64,000 bases of DNA. Origin: Chloroflexota bacterium (lineage in GTDB: Bacteria > Chloroflexota > Anaerolineae > Anaerolineales > Villigracilaceae). Shown here one piece after another: positions 18,097 to 26,469 of this stretch. Made by a program: the position numbers and the translations under genes. The notes under the pieces are model-generated. The model saw only the letters and a list, made by a program, of their open reading frames with translations, was not told the DNA's origin and did not search any database. Every line of letters begins with the position of its first letter. The first letter of the stretch is position 1. The DNA is taken from assembly GCA_016213105.1 (NCBI GenBank), contig JACRBN010000025.1:542645-606644 (forward strand). Reading direction: 5' to 3'.

Positions 18097-18888
18097 GTGA
18101 AACGCCAGCATGCCATCCCCAGTTTGATTGCACTTGCCGTGCTATTGATCGTGAGCCTGGGTTGCAGTGTCCTGTCTGCCCCCCCGGCCACGCCCGCGCC
18201 GCAGGAACCGCCGACCCAACAGCCGCAGCCGACTCCCGTCGAGCCCACTGCGATCCAACAGGAACAGCCCAGCCCCGTGCCGCCCACCGAGGCGCCCCCG
18301 CCCACCGCTGAGTCCCAGAAATTCTTTACCGAGGAATTCGACAACGGCGCCGCCAACTGGAGTCCGTTCGTGACGAATGGCAAACTGCACCAGTTGGATT
18401 TCTCAGCCAGGGACGGCCGCCTGGTGTTCGCCATAAACGAGCGGCAGGTGTGGAGCTACGCCGTCTATACGCCGCAGACCTATGACGATGTCAAGATCGA
18501 AGTCCAGGCCGAAAACTTCGGCAACAACGAGAACAACGTGACCCTGATCTGCCGCTACAGCGAACGCGGTTGGTACGAGGTGACCATCTCGAACAACGGC
18601 CTGTACAAGATCTACTTCGGCAAATGGGATGACAACGGCACCACCGCCAGCTACGCCAAGATCGCCGACGGCGGCTCCACCAACATCCTGGCCGGGCGGG
18701 CGATCAATACCTACGCCTTTAGCTGCAAGGGAACCATGCTGACCCTTACCATCAACGGGAAGGAGATCAAGCGCGTGGAAGAAAAACAGCGCGGCCTGCG
18801 CGAAGGCCAGATCGGCATCGGCGTGTCCTCCTTCCGCTACGTCCCCGTGGAAGTGGAATTCGATTGGGTCCAGATCACCCAGCCGTAG
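18097..18888 (+). CDS. Paralogous lipoprotein with stalk and LamG-like domain
   Basis: 263 aa from the GTG at 18097, chosen because GGAGGAAAAA precedes it and it puts a proper lipoprotein signal (VSLGC) at the N-terminus; a longer upstream frame has none of these. A Pro/Gln-rich stalk (about 25-70) precedes a domain sharing many positions with the previous gene (LICRYSERGWYEVTISNNGLYKIYFGKW; INGKEIKRVEE; FDWVQI). The pair looks like a tandem duplication that has diverged strongly. Function unknown; surface binding is plausible. Confidence 0.75.
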   Translation: MKRQHAIPSLIALAVLLIVSLGCSVLSAPPATPAPQEPPTQQPQPTPVEPTAIQQEQPSPVPPTEAPPPTAESQKFFTEEFDNGAANWSPFVTNGKLHQLDFSARDGRLVFAINERQVWSYAVYTPQTYDDVKIEVQAENFGNNENNVTLICRYSERGWYEVTISNNGLYKIYFGKWDDNGTTASYAKIADGGSTNILAGRAINTYAFSCKGTMLTLTINGKEIKRVEEKQRGLREGQIGIGVSSFRYVPVEVEFDWVQITQP

Positions 18889-18912
18889 ACTCGCATCGCT
18901 CCACAACTGCTC

Positions 18913-18942
18913 ACGACGCCGCCTTTCGCGGCGTCGTTTTTG
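18913..18942 (+). terminator. Intrinsic terminator
   Basis: Stem ACGACGCCGC / GCGGCGTCGT (18913-18922 / 18928-18937), 5-nt loop, followed by TTTTGTTT, after the second lipoprotein gene. Confidence 0.85.
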
Positions 18943-18950
18943 TTTAAACG

Positions 18951-18995
18951 GAATGCGGATTTCAATCCGCATTGGTGCGGACTGAAGTCCGCACT
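18951..18995. repeat. Two adjacent short palindromes
   Basis: AATGCGGATT-TC-AATCCGCATT is followed by GTGCGGACT-GA-AGTCCGCAC. They share the GCGGA(T/C)T arm with the palindromes at 22203-22261 and 56221-56250. Confidence 0.65.
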
Positions 18996-19102
18996 CCTGA
19001 AATGGGGCAAGCTTTATGATTTTTTCTATATGACGTTAACGAAATTCTTGCAGGGCTGGGTTATCCTTTAGCCATTGAAATTATGCAAAGGAGCAGACCC
19101 CT

Positions 19103-20995
19103 ATGGGAAAAATCATTGGAATCGACCTCGGCACCACAAACTCTGTTGTCTCGGTGATGGAAGGCGGACAGCCTGTCGTCATTTCGACCGCGGAGGGAGG
19201 CAGACTCTGCCCCTCGGTGGTAGCCTTCAATAAAAACGGCGAGCGCCTCGTCGGTCAGACCGCGAAACGCCAGGCCGTCATCAACTCGGAAAATACCGTT
19301 TATTCCATCAAGCGCTTCATCGGCCGCCGCTACGAGGAGACCGAGCAGGAACGCAAGATGGTGCCGTTCGAAGTCGTGCGCGGCAACGCGGACGATGTCA
19401 AGGTGAAGGTGCCCATCACAGGGCGCGAATACAGCCCGCAGGAAATTTCCGCGATGGTGCTGGCCAAACTCAAGGCGGATGCCGAGGCTTACCTCGGCCA
19501 GACCGTGACCCAGGCCGTCATCACCGTGCCGGCCTACTTCAACGACAGCCAGCGCCAGGCCACCAAGGACGCCGGCAAGATCGCAGGCCTGGAAGTCATG
19601 CGCATCATCAACGAGCCGACCGCGTCCGCGCTGGCCTACGGCCTCGACAAGAAGAAGAATGAAACCATCCTGGTCTTCGACCTGGGCGGCGGCACGTTCG
19701 ACGTGTCGGTGCTGGAAGTGGGCGAAGGCGTGATCGAAGTCAAGTCAACCAACGGCGACACCCACCTGGGCGGCGACGACTGGGACCAGCAGGTCGTCAA
19801 CTGGGCCGCGGACGAGTTCCGCAAGGAACAGGGCATCGACCTGCGCAACGACCGTCCCGCGCTGCAGCGTCTGCGCGAGGCCGCCGAGAAGGCCAAGATC
19901 GAACTCTCCACAATGATGGAGACCGAGATCAACCTGCCCTACATCACCGCCGACGCCTCGGGCCCCAAGCACCTGCAGCTCAAGTTGACCCGCTCGAAAT
20001 TCGAGCAGATGACCGAGAACCTGCTGGAGCGCTGCCGCAAGCCGTTCGAGTCGGCGCTCAAGGACGCGGGCATGACCGCCAGCAACCTGAACGAAGTTGT
20101 GCTGGTTGGCGGCTCGTCCCGCATGCCGATGGTGCAGGAACTCGTCCGCAAGCTGACCAGCGGCAAGGAGCCCAACAAGGGCGTGAATCCCGACGAAGTC
20201 GTCTCGATTGGCGCGGCCATTCAGGGCGGCGTCCTGGGCGGCGAGGTCAAGGACATCCTGCTGCTCGACGTGACCCCGCTTTCGCTGGGCGTCGAAACGC
20301 TCGGCAACGTCATGACCGTGATGATCGAACGCAACACGACCATCCCCGTCAAGAAGACCGAGACCTACTCGACCGCCGCCGACAGCCAGACCGCCGTGGA
20401 CATCCACATCCTGCAGGGCGAACGCCCGATGGCCGGTGACAACATGTCGCTGGGCCGCTTCCGCCTGGACGGAATCCCACCGGCCCCGCGCGGCATCCCG
20501 CAGGTCGAAGTTACCTTCGACATCGACGCCAACGGCATCCTGCACGTGACCGCCAAGGACAAGGCCAGCGGCAAGGAGCAGAAGGTGACCGTGACCGCCT
20601 CGACCAACATGAACAAGGACGAGGTCGAGCGCAAGGTGCAGGAGGCCCGCCAGCACGAGGCCGAGGACAAGAAACGCCGCCAGGTGATCGACGCGCGCAA
20701 CACCGCCGACAGCATGGTCTACCAGACCGAGAAGGCCCTGCGCGACCTGGGCGAGAAGGTGCCCTCCGCCGAACGCGGCGCCATCGAGACCAAGATCAAC
20801 GACCTCAAGTCCGCCGCCCAAAGCGATGACCTGACCCGCATCCAGAAGGCCACCCAGGAAGTGGAACAGGCCTTCCACGCGCTGAGCCAGCAGCTCTACG
20901 CCCAGGGCCAGCCCCAGGGGCAGGGACAAGGCCCCAGCGGCCCCGCCGCAAGCGGCCCGCAAGGCGACGTGATCGACGGCGAAGTGAAAGAGTAA
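19103..20995 (+). CDS. dnaK: Molecular chaperone DnaK (Hsp70)
   Basis: 630 aa, full length. The N-terminal ATPase signature [18 protein letters not shown], the phosphate motif [13 protein letters not shown] and [11 protein letters not shown] are present; the substrate-binding domain ([13 protein letters not shown] ... [20 protein letters not shown]) and lid follow. The C-terminal tail is Gln/Gly/Pro-rich and ends DVIDGEVKE, close to the usual EEVD-like acidic end. RBS AAAGGAG precedes the ATG. It is monocistronic here: no grpE or dnaJ adjoins it, and no CIRCE element (TTAGCACTC-N9-GAGTGCTAA) was found in the 214 bases upstream, so heat-shock control is likely by another route. Confidence 0.98.
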   Translation: MGKIIGIDLGTTNSVVSVMEGGQPVVISTAEGGRLCPSVVAFNKNGERLVGQTAKRQAVINSENTVYSIKRFIGRRYEETEQERKMVPFEVVRGNADDVKVKVPITGREYSPQEISAMVLAKLKADAEAYLGQTVTQAVITVPAYFNDSQRQATKDAGKIAGLEVMRIINEPTASALAYGLDKKKNETILVFDLGGGTFDVSVLEVGEGVIEVKSTNGDTHLGGDDWDQQVVNWAADEFRKEQGIDLRNDRPALQRLREAAEKAKIELSTMMETEINLPYITADASGPKHLQLKLTRSKFEQMTENLLERCRKPFESALKDAGMTASNLNEVVLVGGSSRMPMVQELVRKLTSGKEPNKGVNPDEVVSIGAAIQGGVLGGEVKDILLLDVTPLSLGVETLGNVMTVMIERNTTIPVKKTETYSTAADSQTAVDIHILQGERPMAGDNMSLGRFRLDGIPPAPRGIPQVEVTFDIDANGILHVTAKDKASGKEQKVTVTASTNMNKDEVERKVQEARQHEAEDKKRRQVIDARNTADSMVYQTEKALRDLGEKVPSAERGAIETKINDLKSAAQSDDLTRIQKATQEVEQAFHALSQQLYAQGQPQGQGQGPSGPAASGPQGDVIDGEVKE

Positions 20996-21006
20996 AACAC
21001 AAAACG

Positions 21007-21040
21007 AAACGGACGACCTGTACAGGTCGTCCGTTTTTTG
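21007..21040. terminator. Bidirectional intrinsic terminator after dnaK
   Basis: A perfect 15-bp palindrome arm AAACGGACGACCTGT (21007-21021 / 21022-21036) is followed by a T run; it separates dnaK from the convergent membrane protein. Confidence 0.9.
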
Positions 21041-21063
21041 ATTCCTTACAATTGCTGTTTGCC

Positions 21064-21480
21064 TTATCCCACAGAACTGGCAACAGCAATTCCCATGCTT
21101 ATTGCGACCCCGATGATCAGTGCAGCAATGACAGCGAAGACTATCACTCCGAAAAGCAACAGGAGCAGCAATCCACCTCGACGAAAGCCTCTCGACCGAA
21201 ACGCATATATTGGAAACAGGATGGGCCAGCCAAAGAACATGTAGAACGCCTGATCGTATCCCATTGAGATGCCTGATAATCGAGAATCGTATTGCACCCA
21301 TAGGGTCAGGATCATGGAAAAAGCAAAACCATACAGCCAGCGAATGGCATTCGATTGTTGCGTTTGTTGAGCAGCAAAAAACATGCCTGCAACGATCTGC
21401 ATGAAGATCACAAAACCGAGGGCAATGGCCAACCCGATCTGGGGTAATTTGCTTTTGTAACGATTGAGTAATGATTCCAT
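21064..21480 (-). CDS. Hypothetical four-helix membrane protein
   Basis: 138 aa from the ATG at 21480 (MESLLNRYKSKL); an upstream in-frame start is less likely. Hydrophobic segments at about 14-35, 47-62, 76-93 and 102-133 predict four membrane helices, and a basic loop (RSRGFRRG) lies before the last. No family recognised. It is followed upstream by a second membrane protein on the same strand with a 75-bp gap. Confidence 0.6.
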   Translation of the reverse strand: MESLLNRYKSKLPQIGLAIALGFVIFMQIVAGMFFAAQQTQQSNAIRWLYGFAFSMILTLWVQYDSRLSGISMGYDQAFYMFFGWPILFPIYAFRSRGFRRGGLLLLLLFGVIVFAVIAALIIGVAISMGIAVASSVG

Positions 21481-21555
21481 GCTTGATCCCTGAATTTTGT
21501 GAGATTGATGGTAAAGGTTGCGGTCACGGACTTGCACTATAGGTTGTGGCGCACA

Positions 21556-22080
21556 TCATCTTGCTGCCAGGCTTAATGCTTGGCCAAGCGTTGTAATAAC
21601 CATGCTCATGAAGAAAACAATATAGCTTAAACCCAAAAGTACAGTAGTGAATTTGAAGCGTATAAAGGGTTTCCACCTTTCTTTTTCGCCTACTGCAGAA
21701 GCAATCCCTATTAATAAAGTTGCGAGAAAACCTGAAACAAACATTATTGTAAATGTTGGCTCCCAAGATAAGGCATTCGGAATTACAAGACGATTTCGTA
21801 AGTCAACAATTTTCCAATAAGCAGAGTGTCCGATGAAGGATTCGCCCTGCATGTGTAGTTGAAGGATTGAAAACCAACCACCATTATTCCAAATAACATT
21901 GAAAATTTTCCATGTTATGAAAGACCATGTTAAAGTACAAAAGCCTCCGATGATTGAGAGGTATAACAACTTATACTTAAAAACATCCTTAACACTAAAC
22001 ATGTAAGCAAAGGAAACCAGGAATAATAAAGCGGTCTGTACGTTTATGATGATTGCAATCCAGAATTGCATAAAATACAT
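21556..22080 (-). CDS. Hypothetical AT-rich membrane protein
   Basis: 174 aa from the ATG at 22080, preceded by GGGAG. Four to five hydrophobic segments (about 4-27, 35-58, 112-130, 145-170) mark an integral membrane protein. The codons are noticeably A/T-rich against the GC-rich neighbours, in keeping with acquired DNA. No family recognised. It lies next to the cassette-like region at 22.4-26.5 kb. Confidence 0.6.
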   Translation of the reverse strand: MYFMQFWIAIIINVQTALLFLVSFAYMFSVKDVFKYKLLYLSIIGGFCTLTWSFITWKIFNVIWNNGGWFSILQLHMQGESFIGHSAYWKIVDLRNRLVIPNALSWEPTFTIMFVSGFLATLLIGIASAVGEKERWKPFIRFKFTTVLLGLSYIVFFMSMVITTLGQALSLAAR

Positions 22081-22202
22081 TACTCCCAACACTCACATGT
22101 TTTTACAAGAATGAAGATGCCCAATGGTGACTTATACAACGCGTTGAATAAAACCTTTTCTATTTCCCAATACCTTCGCCAGAATTTAACAAACCTAATT
22201 TC

Positions 22203-22261
22203 GTGGGGCGGATTGGCAATCCGCCTGCCATATCTGGCATTGCGGGATGTCATCCCGCACC
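22203..22261. repeat. Composite palindrome (three nested hairpins)
   Basis: GGCGGATTGGCAATCCGCC, TGCCATATCTGGCA and GCGGGATGTCATCCCGC lie head to tail, and the ends GTGG and CCAC also pair. The centre ATTGGCAAT is shared with the palindrome at 16742. Confidence 0.65.
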
Positions 22262-22330
22262 ACAATTTGTAACTTTTTCAAAATTGGCGAAGGTATTGAT
22301 CTCCACAAAAATTATACATCCAACTCGCTC

Positions 22331-22363
22331 AAAGCAGGGACACCTCGCGGCGTCTCTGCTTTT
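22331..22363 (-). terminator. Possible terminator of the immunity-like gene
   Basis: AAAGCAGGGACACC ... GGCGTCTCTGCTTT forms an imperfect hairpin with a short T stretch on the minus strand. Confidence 0.4.
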
Positions 22364-22427
22364 CATTTCGAATTTACACCGCAGATTTGTTCTTGCGGAT
22401 GAACTGCAAGCCGCGACTAACAGCCTG

Positions 22428-22943
22428 TCAGCAGTCGAACACCGACCAGCAGATGGCGTTTCTAATCCGCTGGTCGTCCAGGACAAGCTCGCGAATCGCA
22501 GCGGGGAGCTGTTCGCGCTGCCACTGGCACTCGAGCCGGCCGGCGCTCTCCCCCTCCCCCGCAGGGACAGCCGCGCGCGCGGCTTTGATCGCGTAGGCCG
22601 CAGCCCCGAGTTCGTGCGCGGCCACATGCGCCACCACGGCGGCCTGACCGGCCGCAAATGCGGCGTGCCGGGCGGCTCCGCTCAACTCTCTGGCCGCCGC
22701 CATGGCATGTCCCCCCGCCGCGCGGGACTGGGACATTTTGATCTCGCCGCGCGCCCAGGCCCGCGTCCGCTCGATGGCCTGGCGGGGACGCAAGTCCGCG
22801 GGCCGCACCGACTCGAAGAGGTGCAGAACGTGCTCCGCGCACGCGGCCGCCCACAAGGCGAGAAGCCGATGCTCCAAATCCGTGAGCGTCCCGCCGCGGC
22901 GGATGGTGATGAAGCGGGGGTCGCGGTCCTTGGGGAGAATCAT
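22428..22943 (-). CDS. Imm5-like putative immunity protein
   Basis: 171 aa. The N-terminus DPRFITIRRGGTLTDLEHRLLALWAAACAEHVLHLFE and the Ala-rich helical repeats (AAVVAHVAAHELGAAAYAIKAA) match, from memory, the Imm-5-like family of putative immunity proteins linked to polymorphic toxins. The C-terminus REQLPAAIRELVLDDQR also fits. No toxin gene adjoins it. It is the last gene of the minus-strand cassette-like array, and a partly conserved attC-like sequence lies directly upstream. Confidence 0.65.
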   Translation of the reverse strand: MILPKDRDPRFITIRRGGTLTDLEHRLLALWAAACAEHVLHLFESVRPADLRPRQAIERTRAWARGEIKMSQSRAAGGHAMAAARELSGAARHAAFAAGQAAVVAHVAAHELGAAAYAIKAARAAVPAGEGESAGRLECQWQREQLPAAIRELVLDDQRIRNAICWSVFDC

Positions 22944-22968
22944 AGCTGACCCTGTCCTTTCTGCATCT

Positions 22969-23192
22969 GCACGACGGTTTGGGTTATCCTCGGGTAGGTG
23001 GAATGCCGACTCTGCCTGGGAGTAGAAAAAAACTCAAAGCCGCGTTTCGCGAAATGCTTGCCGCAGGGCCTGCTATCTGGTAGCCTGACCTTTACCAGAA
23101 CTGGACTCGCTTCGCGACCAGTGAGCAAACGACACCTGCACCACACCGCAGGTGCGGTGTGATTTATCAGGACACATCACGCTGTGTTAGGC
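22969..23192 (-). repeat. attC-like site 3 (divergent, long)
   Basis: On the minus strand GCCTAAC-ACAGCGTG directly follows the lipoprotein gene, matching the RYYYAAC R'' box and the AACAAAGCGTG of sites 1 and 2. The other end reads GGATAACCCAAACCGTCGTGC, parallel to the ends of sites 1 and 2. It contains a CACACCGC/GCGGTGTG hairpin. At 224 bp it is longer than typical and may be composite. Confidence 0.45.
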
Positions 23193-23212
23193 GGTAAATG
23201 ACCGATAAATTA

Positions 23213-23893
23213 TCATTGTGGATAACGATAATCCGCAAGTGGCGGAAGCGGCAATGTTTGCAATGGCACATCGATGTAATCTCCAACCTGATAGTCGGAG
23301 ATACCGTCCCGCGTAATGAATTTCAATCGATCACCTTCGAATGTGAACCACCACCAAAATTCAACCCCTTGAATTTTCGTCCAAGCCCTCAAGTAGTGAT
23401 CATACGTATGACGGCCTTCCCACTTTCCCGCCTGCCAGTCCGTGAAGTCGACCTCTTCTTCCAAGTAATCCTCCAACGTCATTAAGGCAAAGACCTTTGC
23501 AACTAACTCTCGATTTTGGTCAGTGATGACAATCTGATTCACGTAAAGCAAATCATCGAAGGTCTCAGCGCGGTAGTTTTGTCCATTCTGTTCGATGACG
23601 AGAACGTTGTGTGACTGTCTGCTCTCACTTCCAATCAAGTCGTATGCGACCAAATAAAACTCGGTAGATGGGAGCAGTTCAGTCCATTCAGGGCGCTTGA
23701 TGCGTTTTGCAGACTTGGTAATAGTGCACCACGGTTGCTTCTCCAAAATCTCCATACACTCTTCGGGAGAATCTGCTTCACTTTGAGGATTAATTTGCTT
23801 TACTGCCTGCATTGCTTTTTCTTCCTTTGTAAGAGGCGCGCAGGCTCCAAGGAGCAAAGATAGGACGAGGATGACTATTGATCGATTATGCAT
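23213..23893 (-). CDS. Lipoprotein of unknown function in cassette-like array
   Basis: 226 aa. A lipoprotein signal ends at LLLGAC (C at about 18). The mature part is acidic and rich in Trp/Tyr (for example EFWWWFTFEGDRLKF, DYLEEEVDFTDWQAGKWEG). No conserved family was recognised. The gene is isolated between attC-like sites 1 (5' side) and 3 (3' side), on the same strand as its neighbours, and its ATG lies about 20 nt after the R' box of site 1, the layout of an integron cassette. Confidence 0.6.
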   Translation of the reverse strand: MHNRSIVILVLSLLLGACAPLTKEEKAMQAVKQINPQSEADSPEECMEILEKQPWCTITKSAKRIKRPEWTELLPSTEFYLVAYDLIGSESRQSHNVLVIEQNGQNYRAETFDDLLYVNQIVITDQNRELVAKVFALMTLEDYLEEEVDFTDWQAGKWEGRHTYDHYLRAWTKIQGVEFWWWFTFEGDRLKFITRDGISDYQVGDYIDVPLQTLPLPPLADYRYPQ

Positions 23894-23912
23894 GATTGTT
23901 TAGTAAAGAGCC

Positions 23913-24043
23913 GCCCAACGGCTTGACATTGACCTGCGTGTGGGCGGGCGTGGAAAATGTTCGAGAGCAGGAAAAACTCGAAGCCAGAAAAATGCTTGAA
24001 AATGGCGACGAATCCCACACGTCCACTGCACGCTTTGTTGGCT
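23913..24043 (-). repeat. attC-like site 1 (131 bp)
   Basis: On the minus strand the site begins AGCCAAC (R'' RYYYAAC) plus AAAGCGTGCA and ends AAGCCGTTGGGC (R' GTTRRRY). It lies between the stop of the GH10-like gene and the ATG of the lipoprotein gene. Several blocks are shared with site 2 (AACAAAGCGTGCA, GGGATTC, CAAGC-TTTTTCT, CGCCCAC, CCGTTG). Confidence 0.6.
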
Positions 24044-24063
24044 GGCGTGTGGACATTACGGCT

Positions 24064-25308
24064 TTACAACTTGGATTGAAGTATTTTATATAACTCATCG
24101 TACATGAACATCGGCTTGTATGATGCGTCCATCAAGTTCCTCATTGAACAAGAAAGGTTTATGCGTGCGAGGTCAGAATCAAATTGTTCCTGCGTACCCC
24201 ACATGATGAAACTCTTTCCGAAACCCGACTCTATAAATGCTTCAACAACGGTATGTAATATATCTTTTTGCTCCTGAATATCTTGCGTGTCAGCAATACT
24301 AAATTCTGTAATCCGAATATCACCAATTTCTCCAAGTTTTCGGAATCGGTCAGCAAGACTTGTTTTCTCGTAGTATTTGGTATCCCATCGCCAACATTCG
24401 CCGTCCTTTATAGGCGCAGTACCGATATGCAATTGCAGTCCTATATCGAAAGGTCTTTCGATACCAAGTTCCTTGCTTAATTTATCTCTCAAACCCGACA
24501 AATAACTATATTCATAAACTCCCCCAGGGTTTTTTGTTTCCGAAGATGTTGTGTTGTAAATCAGGTGAATATCTTTCCCGACCTCTCTACCAGTTTTTAT
24601 TGCTTCATTCCATGCGACCTTATAACTCTCGTATGGGTAGTTTTTTCCATAAATATTGTAAAGGGGATTAAAACTAGACGCCCATCCGTAATCAAGATTA
24701 GTTGGATTGTTATAGAAAACTTCGTTGGCAAAATTGGCAGACGTAAAATATGGTATCTCAAAGAACATCTTTACTCTATCGTGATACCAAGTATCGATTT
24801 CATCTTTTGAAGCGGTATTCAAATAATACACGGGGCTGTCTTTTTGGAAATATCCGCCCCCATAATACAGATGATTTAAATCAAGGCTCATATTATGAGT
24901 CTTGCAAAAAGCAGATAACATATTCCAATAATCCATCGTAAATTTTTGACTTCCCCAGCCACTTTGTTTATTATCTGTTAACCCTGGGTTGCTTGCCCAT
25001 CCATCTGTAAGCATTGAAAAATTGAGTATGAAATCTTGATAGTCAGGATTTTTGAAGTCATCAACGATTCGTAAAGCAATGCCAATGTCAAATCCGAGTT
25101 TGCGTGCTAACTCACCCATTGTAGGCGGCTTTGGAGTTGGAGTTAACGTTGGTGTATTTGTTGATGTTGGAAACGGTGTTAATGACGGCGTTGCTGTGGG
25201 GTCAGGTAACTTTGTTGCGTCTATACCACATGCCGAAAGAGCAAGCCCTGCCGAAGCGACACCAGCCACTTTGAGAAAATCTCTGCGAGTAAGTTTGTTT
25301 TTTTTCAT
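24064..25308 (-). CDS. Tat-exported lipoprotein with GH10-like (beta-xylanase-type) domain
   Basis: 414 aa. The N-terminus has a twin-arginine motif (TRRDFLK) followed by a lipobox (ALSAC, C at about 27), then a Thr/Pro stalk to about 60. The rest looks like a glycoside hydrolase family 10 barrel: ANEVFYN at the position of the acid/base NE motif, QLHIG, and ITEFSI at the nucleophile TE motif, with WGTQEQF near the end. It would act on extracellular polysaccharide. The match is by motif only and family assignment is tentative. A/T-rich codons differ from the genome background. Attachment-like sites flank it on both sides. Confidence 0.65.
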   Translation of the reverse strand: MKKNKLTRRDFLKVAGVASAGLALSACGIDATKLPDPTATPSLTPFPTSTNTPTLTPTPKPPTMGELARKLGFDIGIALRIVDDFKNPDYQDFILNFSMLTDGWASNPGLTDNKQSGWGSQKFTMDYWNMLSAFCKTHNMSLDLNHLYYGGGYFQKDSPVYYLNTASKDEIDTWYHDRVKMFFEIPYFTSANFANEVFYNNPTNLDYGWASSFNPLYNIYGKNYPYESYKVAWNEAIKTGREVGKDIHLIYNTTSSETKNPGGVYEYSYLSGLRDKLSKELGIERPFDIGLQLHIGTAPIKDGECWRWDTKYYEKTSLADRFRKLGEIGDIRITEFSIADTQDIQEQKDILHTVVEAFIESGFGKSFIMWGTQEQFDSDLARINLSCSMRNLMDASYKPMFMYDELYKILQSKL

Positions 25309-25332
25309 TTATCAATATCCCTTATCTCAGCC

Positions 25333-25642
25333 AGCCAACGAGACTGTCGAAAAACTCCTGGTTCGAAAAAAGTTCAAAAAAACTCCCACAACAGGCTAAA
25401 AAACAGCCAAAATATTGCCAAAATGTTGTGCGGAACACCAAAAACCAGCTGCTTTTCAGCGTTCCTCTCCCACTTTTCAAAAATAATTTTTGAAAAGTGA
25501 CTTTTTCGACAGTTTCAACGGTTTGCGTTACCCGCGCTGGGGTGGGCGGCGGGACGCCGTCCGATTGGAAAAATGATAAGGCGTAGAAAAAGGCTTGGAA
25601 TCGCGCCAGAATCCCCAGCGTCGGGTGCACGCTTTGTTAGCC
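25333..25642 (-). repeat. attC-like site 2, interrupted by a MITE-like insertion
   Basis: On the minus strand the site begins GGCTAAC-AAAGCGTGCA, with the TAA doubling as the stop codon of the Abi gene, and runs to AAACCGTTG at about 25516. There a 175-bp element intervenes. After it the sequence resumes CGTTGGCTGG, which restores an R'-like box. Without the insertion the site would be about 130 bp, the same size as site 1. Confidence 0.55.
25336..25520. mobile_element. MITE-like element with terminal inverted repeats and 5-bp target duplication
   Basis: The ends AGACTGTCGAAAAACTC (25341-25357) and, inverted, AAACTGTCGAAAAAGTC (25499-25515) match at 15 of 17 positions. Both sides carry CAACG (25336-25340 and 25516-25520) as an apparent target-site duplication. 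The interior is AT-rich, holds a strong hairpin (25472-25498) and has no gene. Confidence 0.65.
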
Positions 25643-26395
25643 CGTTTTTGAATTGCGAGACTCCCATGTTTCAACCAAAAATAATGCCACAGAACCAGCC
25701 AAGTTTACTGCTAGTTCGGCATGTCTAGCGGCAGGACGAACAGTTTTTTTGCCTTGACCATGTGCGTCTCCCAATCTATTGCGAAGTGTTCCTAAACCAT
25801 TCACAATCGAGGAACAATTGCCCAATATTTGTTTGAAAACATCTTCCGTATATTGACTTGGCGAAAGGCTTAATTCGGTAGATACCAAATGATAAAGTTG
25901 AGGTAAGTCTGTTTTGTTGGTGTATTCAATGCCTTTTTCGTCCAAGATATGTTTGCAAATTGTTTCCAACAAAGTCCGTGCCGCTGTAATTGCTCCTTCG
26001 GGGTCTGACTGTCGTCTGTCTAAAGCCTTTGTCCAAACTATTTGGACACTTTCAGCATTAAAGCGTTTCAAAACATCAGATACCGATTGGTCACTTGGAG
26101 TTTTTGAGCCAATTTCTAAAGACTCCAATAAACGAGAGAATTCATCCCAAATAAAGGTTCGTCTTTCTGCGTATGTACCAAATTTGAATTTTATGAATTG
26201 CCAAAACTGTGATAAATCTCGATTCGTCCTTACCCATGACGGCAAGAGCGATTTGGTAGTAGGGTTGTCAAGAAAGTACTGGCGCAGTTCCTGATACTCT
26301 GCGTTTTCAGCCCCATTGCCAGTCGCAAGATTTATCAGCAAACTTTGCAAATATTGTGCTTTCTCGAAATCGTTTTCTAGATGTTCAAATGACAT
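25637..26395 (-). CDS. Abortive infection family protein (Abi_C domain)
   Basis: 252 aa. The C-terminal half (about 130-245) matches the abortive-infection C-terminal domain: DPEGAITAARTLLETICKHILDEKG, LYHLVSTELSLSPSQYTEDVFKQILGNCSSIVNGLGTLRNRLGDAHGQG and RHAELAVNLAGSVALFLVETW. The N-terminal ~110 residues are helical and unassigned. Such proteins are associated with phage resistance by growth arrest or death; the mechanism here is unknown. It is the first gene of the minus-strand array; its stop codon lies in the R'' box of attC-like site 2. Confidence 0.8.
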   Translation of the reverse strand: MSFEHLENDFEKAQYLQSLLINLATGNGAENAEYQELRQYFLDNPTTKSLLPSWVRTNRDLSQFWQFIKFKFGTYAERRTFIWDEFSRLLESLEIGSKTPSDQSVSDVLKRFNAESVQIVWTKALDRRQSDPEGAITAARTLLETICKHILDEKGIEYTNKTDLPQLYHLVSTELSLSPSQYTEDVFKQILGNCSSIVNGLGTLRNRLGDAHGQGKKTVRPAARHAELAVNLAGSVALFLVETWESRNSKTG

Positions 26396-26411
26396 AATTT
26401 TGAAAGGGACG

Positions 26412-26469
26412 GGCTAACTAGGTGTTCAGCAAGAATTGTTGCAAAACATCCCCGTGCGGGGTGTTATAC
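26412..26469 (-). repeat. Possible short attC-like site upstream of the Abi gene
   Basis: On the minus strand GTATAAC ... GTTAGCC spans 58 bp, near the minimum length for attC sites. Box matches are imperfect (RYYYAAC/GTTRRRY violated once each), so this is weak. Confidence 0.3.

Larger units (their letters stand above)
22093..22427. other. 335-bp AT-rich intergenic region
   Basis: It contains a composite palindrome at 22203-22261, a sequence at 22305-22343 that recurs at 26494-26542, and a hairpin at 22331-22363. No credible gene was seen: plus-strand open frames here are antisense to the immunity-like gene. Confidence 0.6.

Noticed and set aside
19000..19102. CIRCE-type heat-shock operator before dnaK
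   Set aside because: No TTAGCACTC-N9-GAGTGCTAA or near match is present; a GTTAACGAAATTC stretch is not a CIRCE half-site.
19745..21301. 518-residue minus-strand open frame opposite dnaK
   Set aside because: It is a shadow of dnaK and crosses the dnaK terminator.
22203..22949. Plus-strand open frame covering the immunity-like gene
   Set aside because: The opposite strand encodes a protein with family-typical motifs and an RBS; the plus frame starts inside a palindrome.
22969..26469. Insertion sequence or transposon with a transposase as the explanation for the AT-rich block
   Set aside because: No transposase, recombinase or integrase gene was found on either strand between 21 and 27 kb; only the small MITE-like element has terminal inverted repeats.
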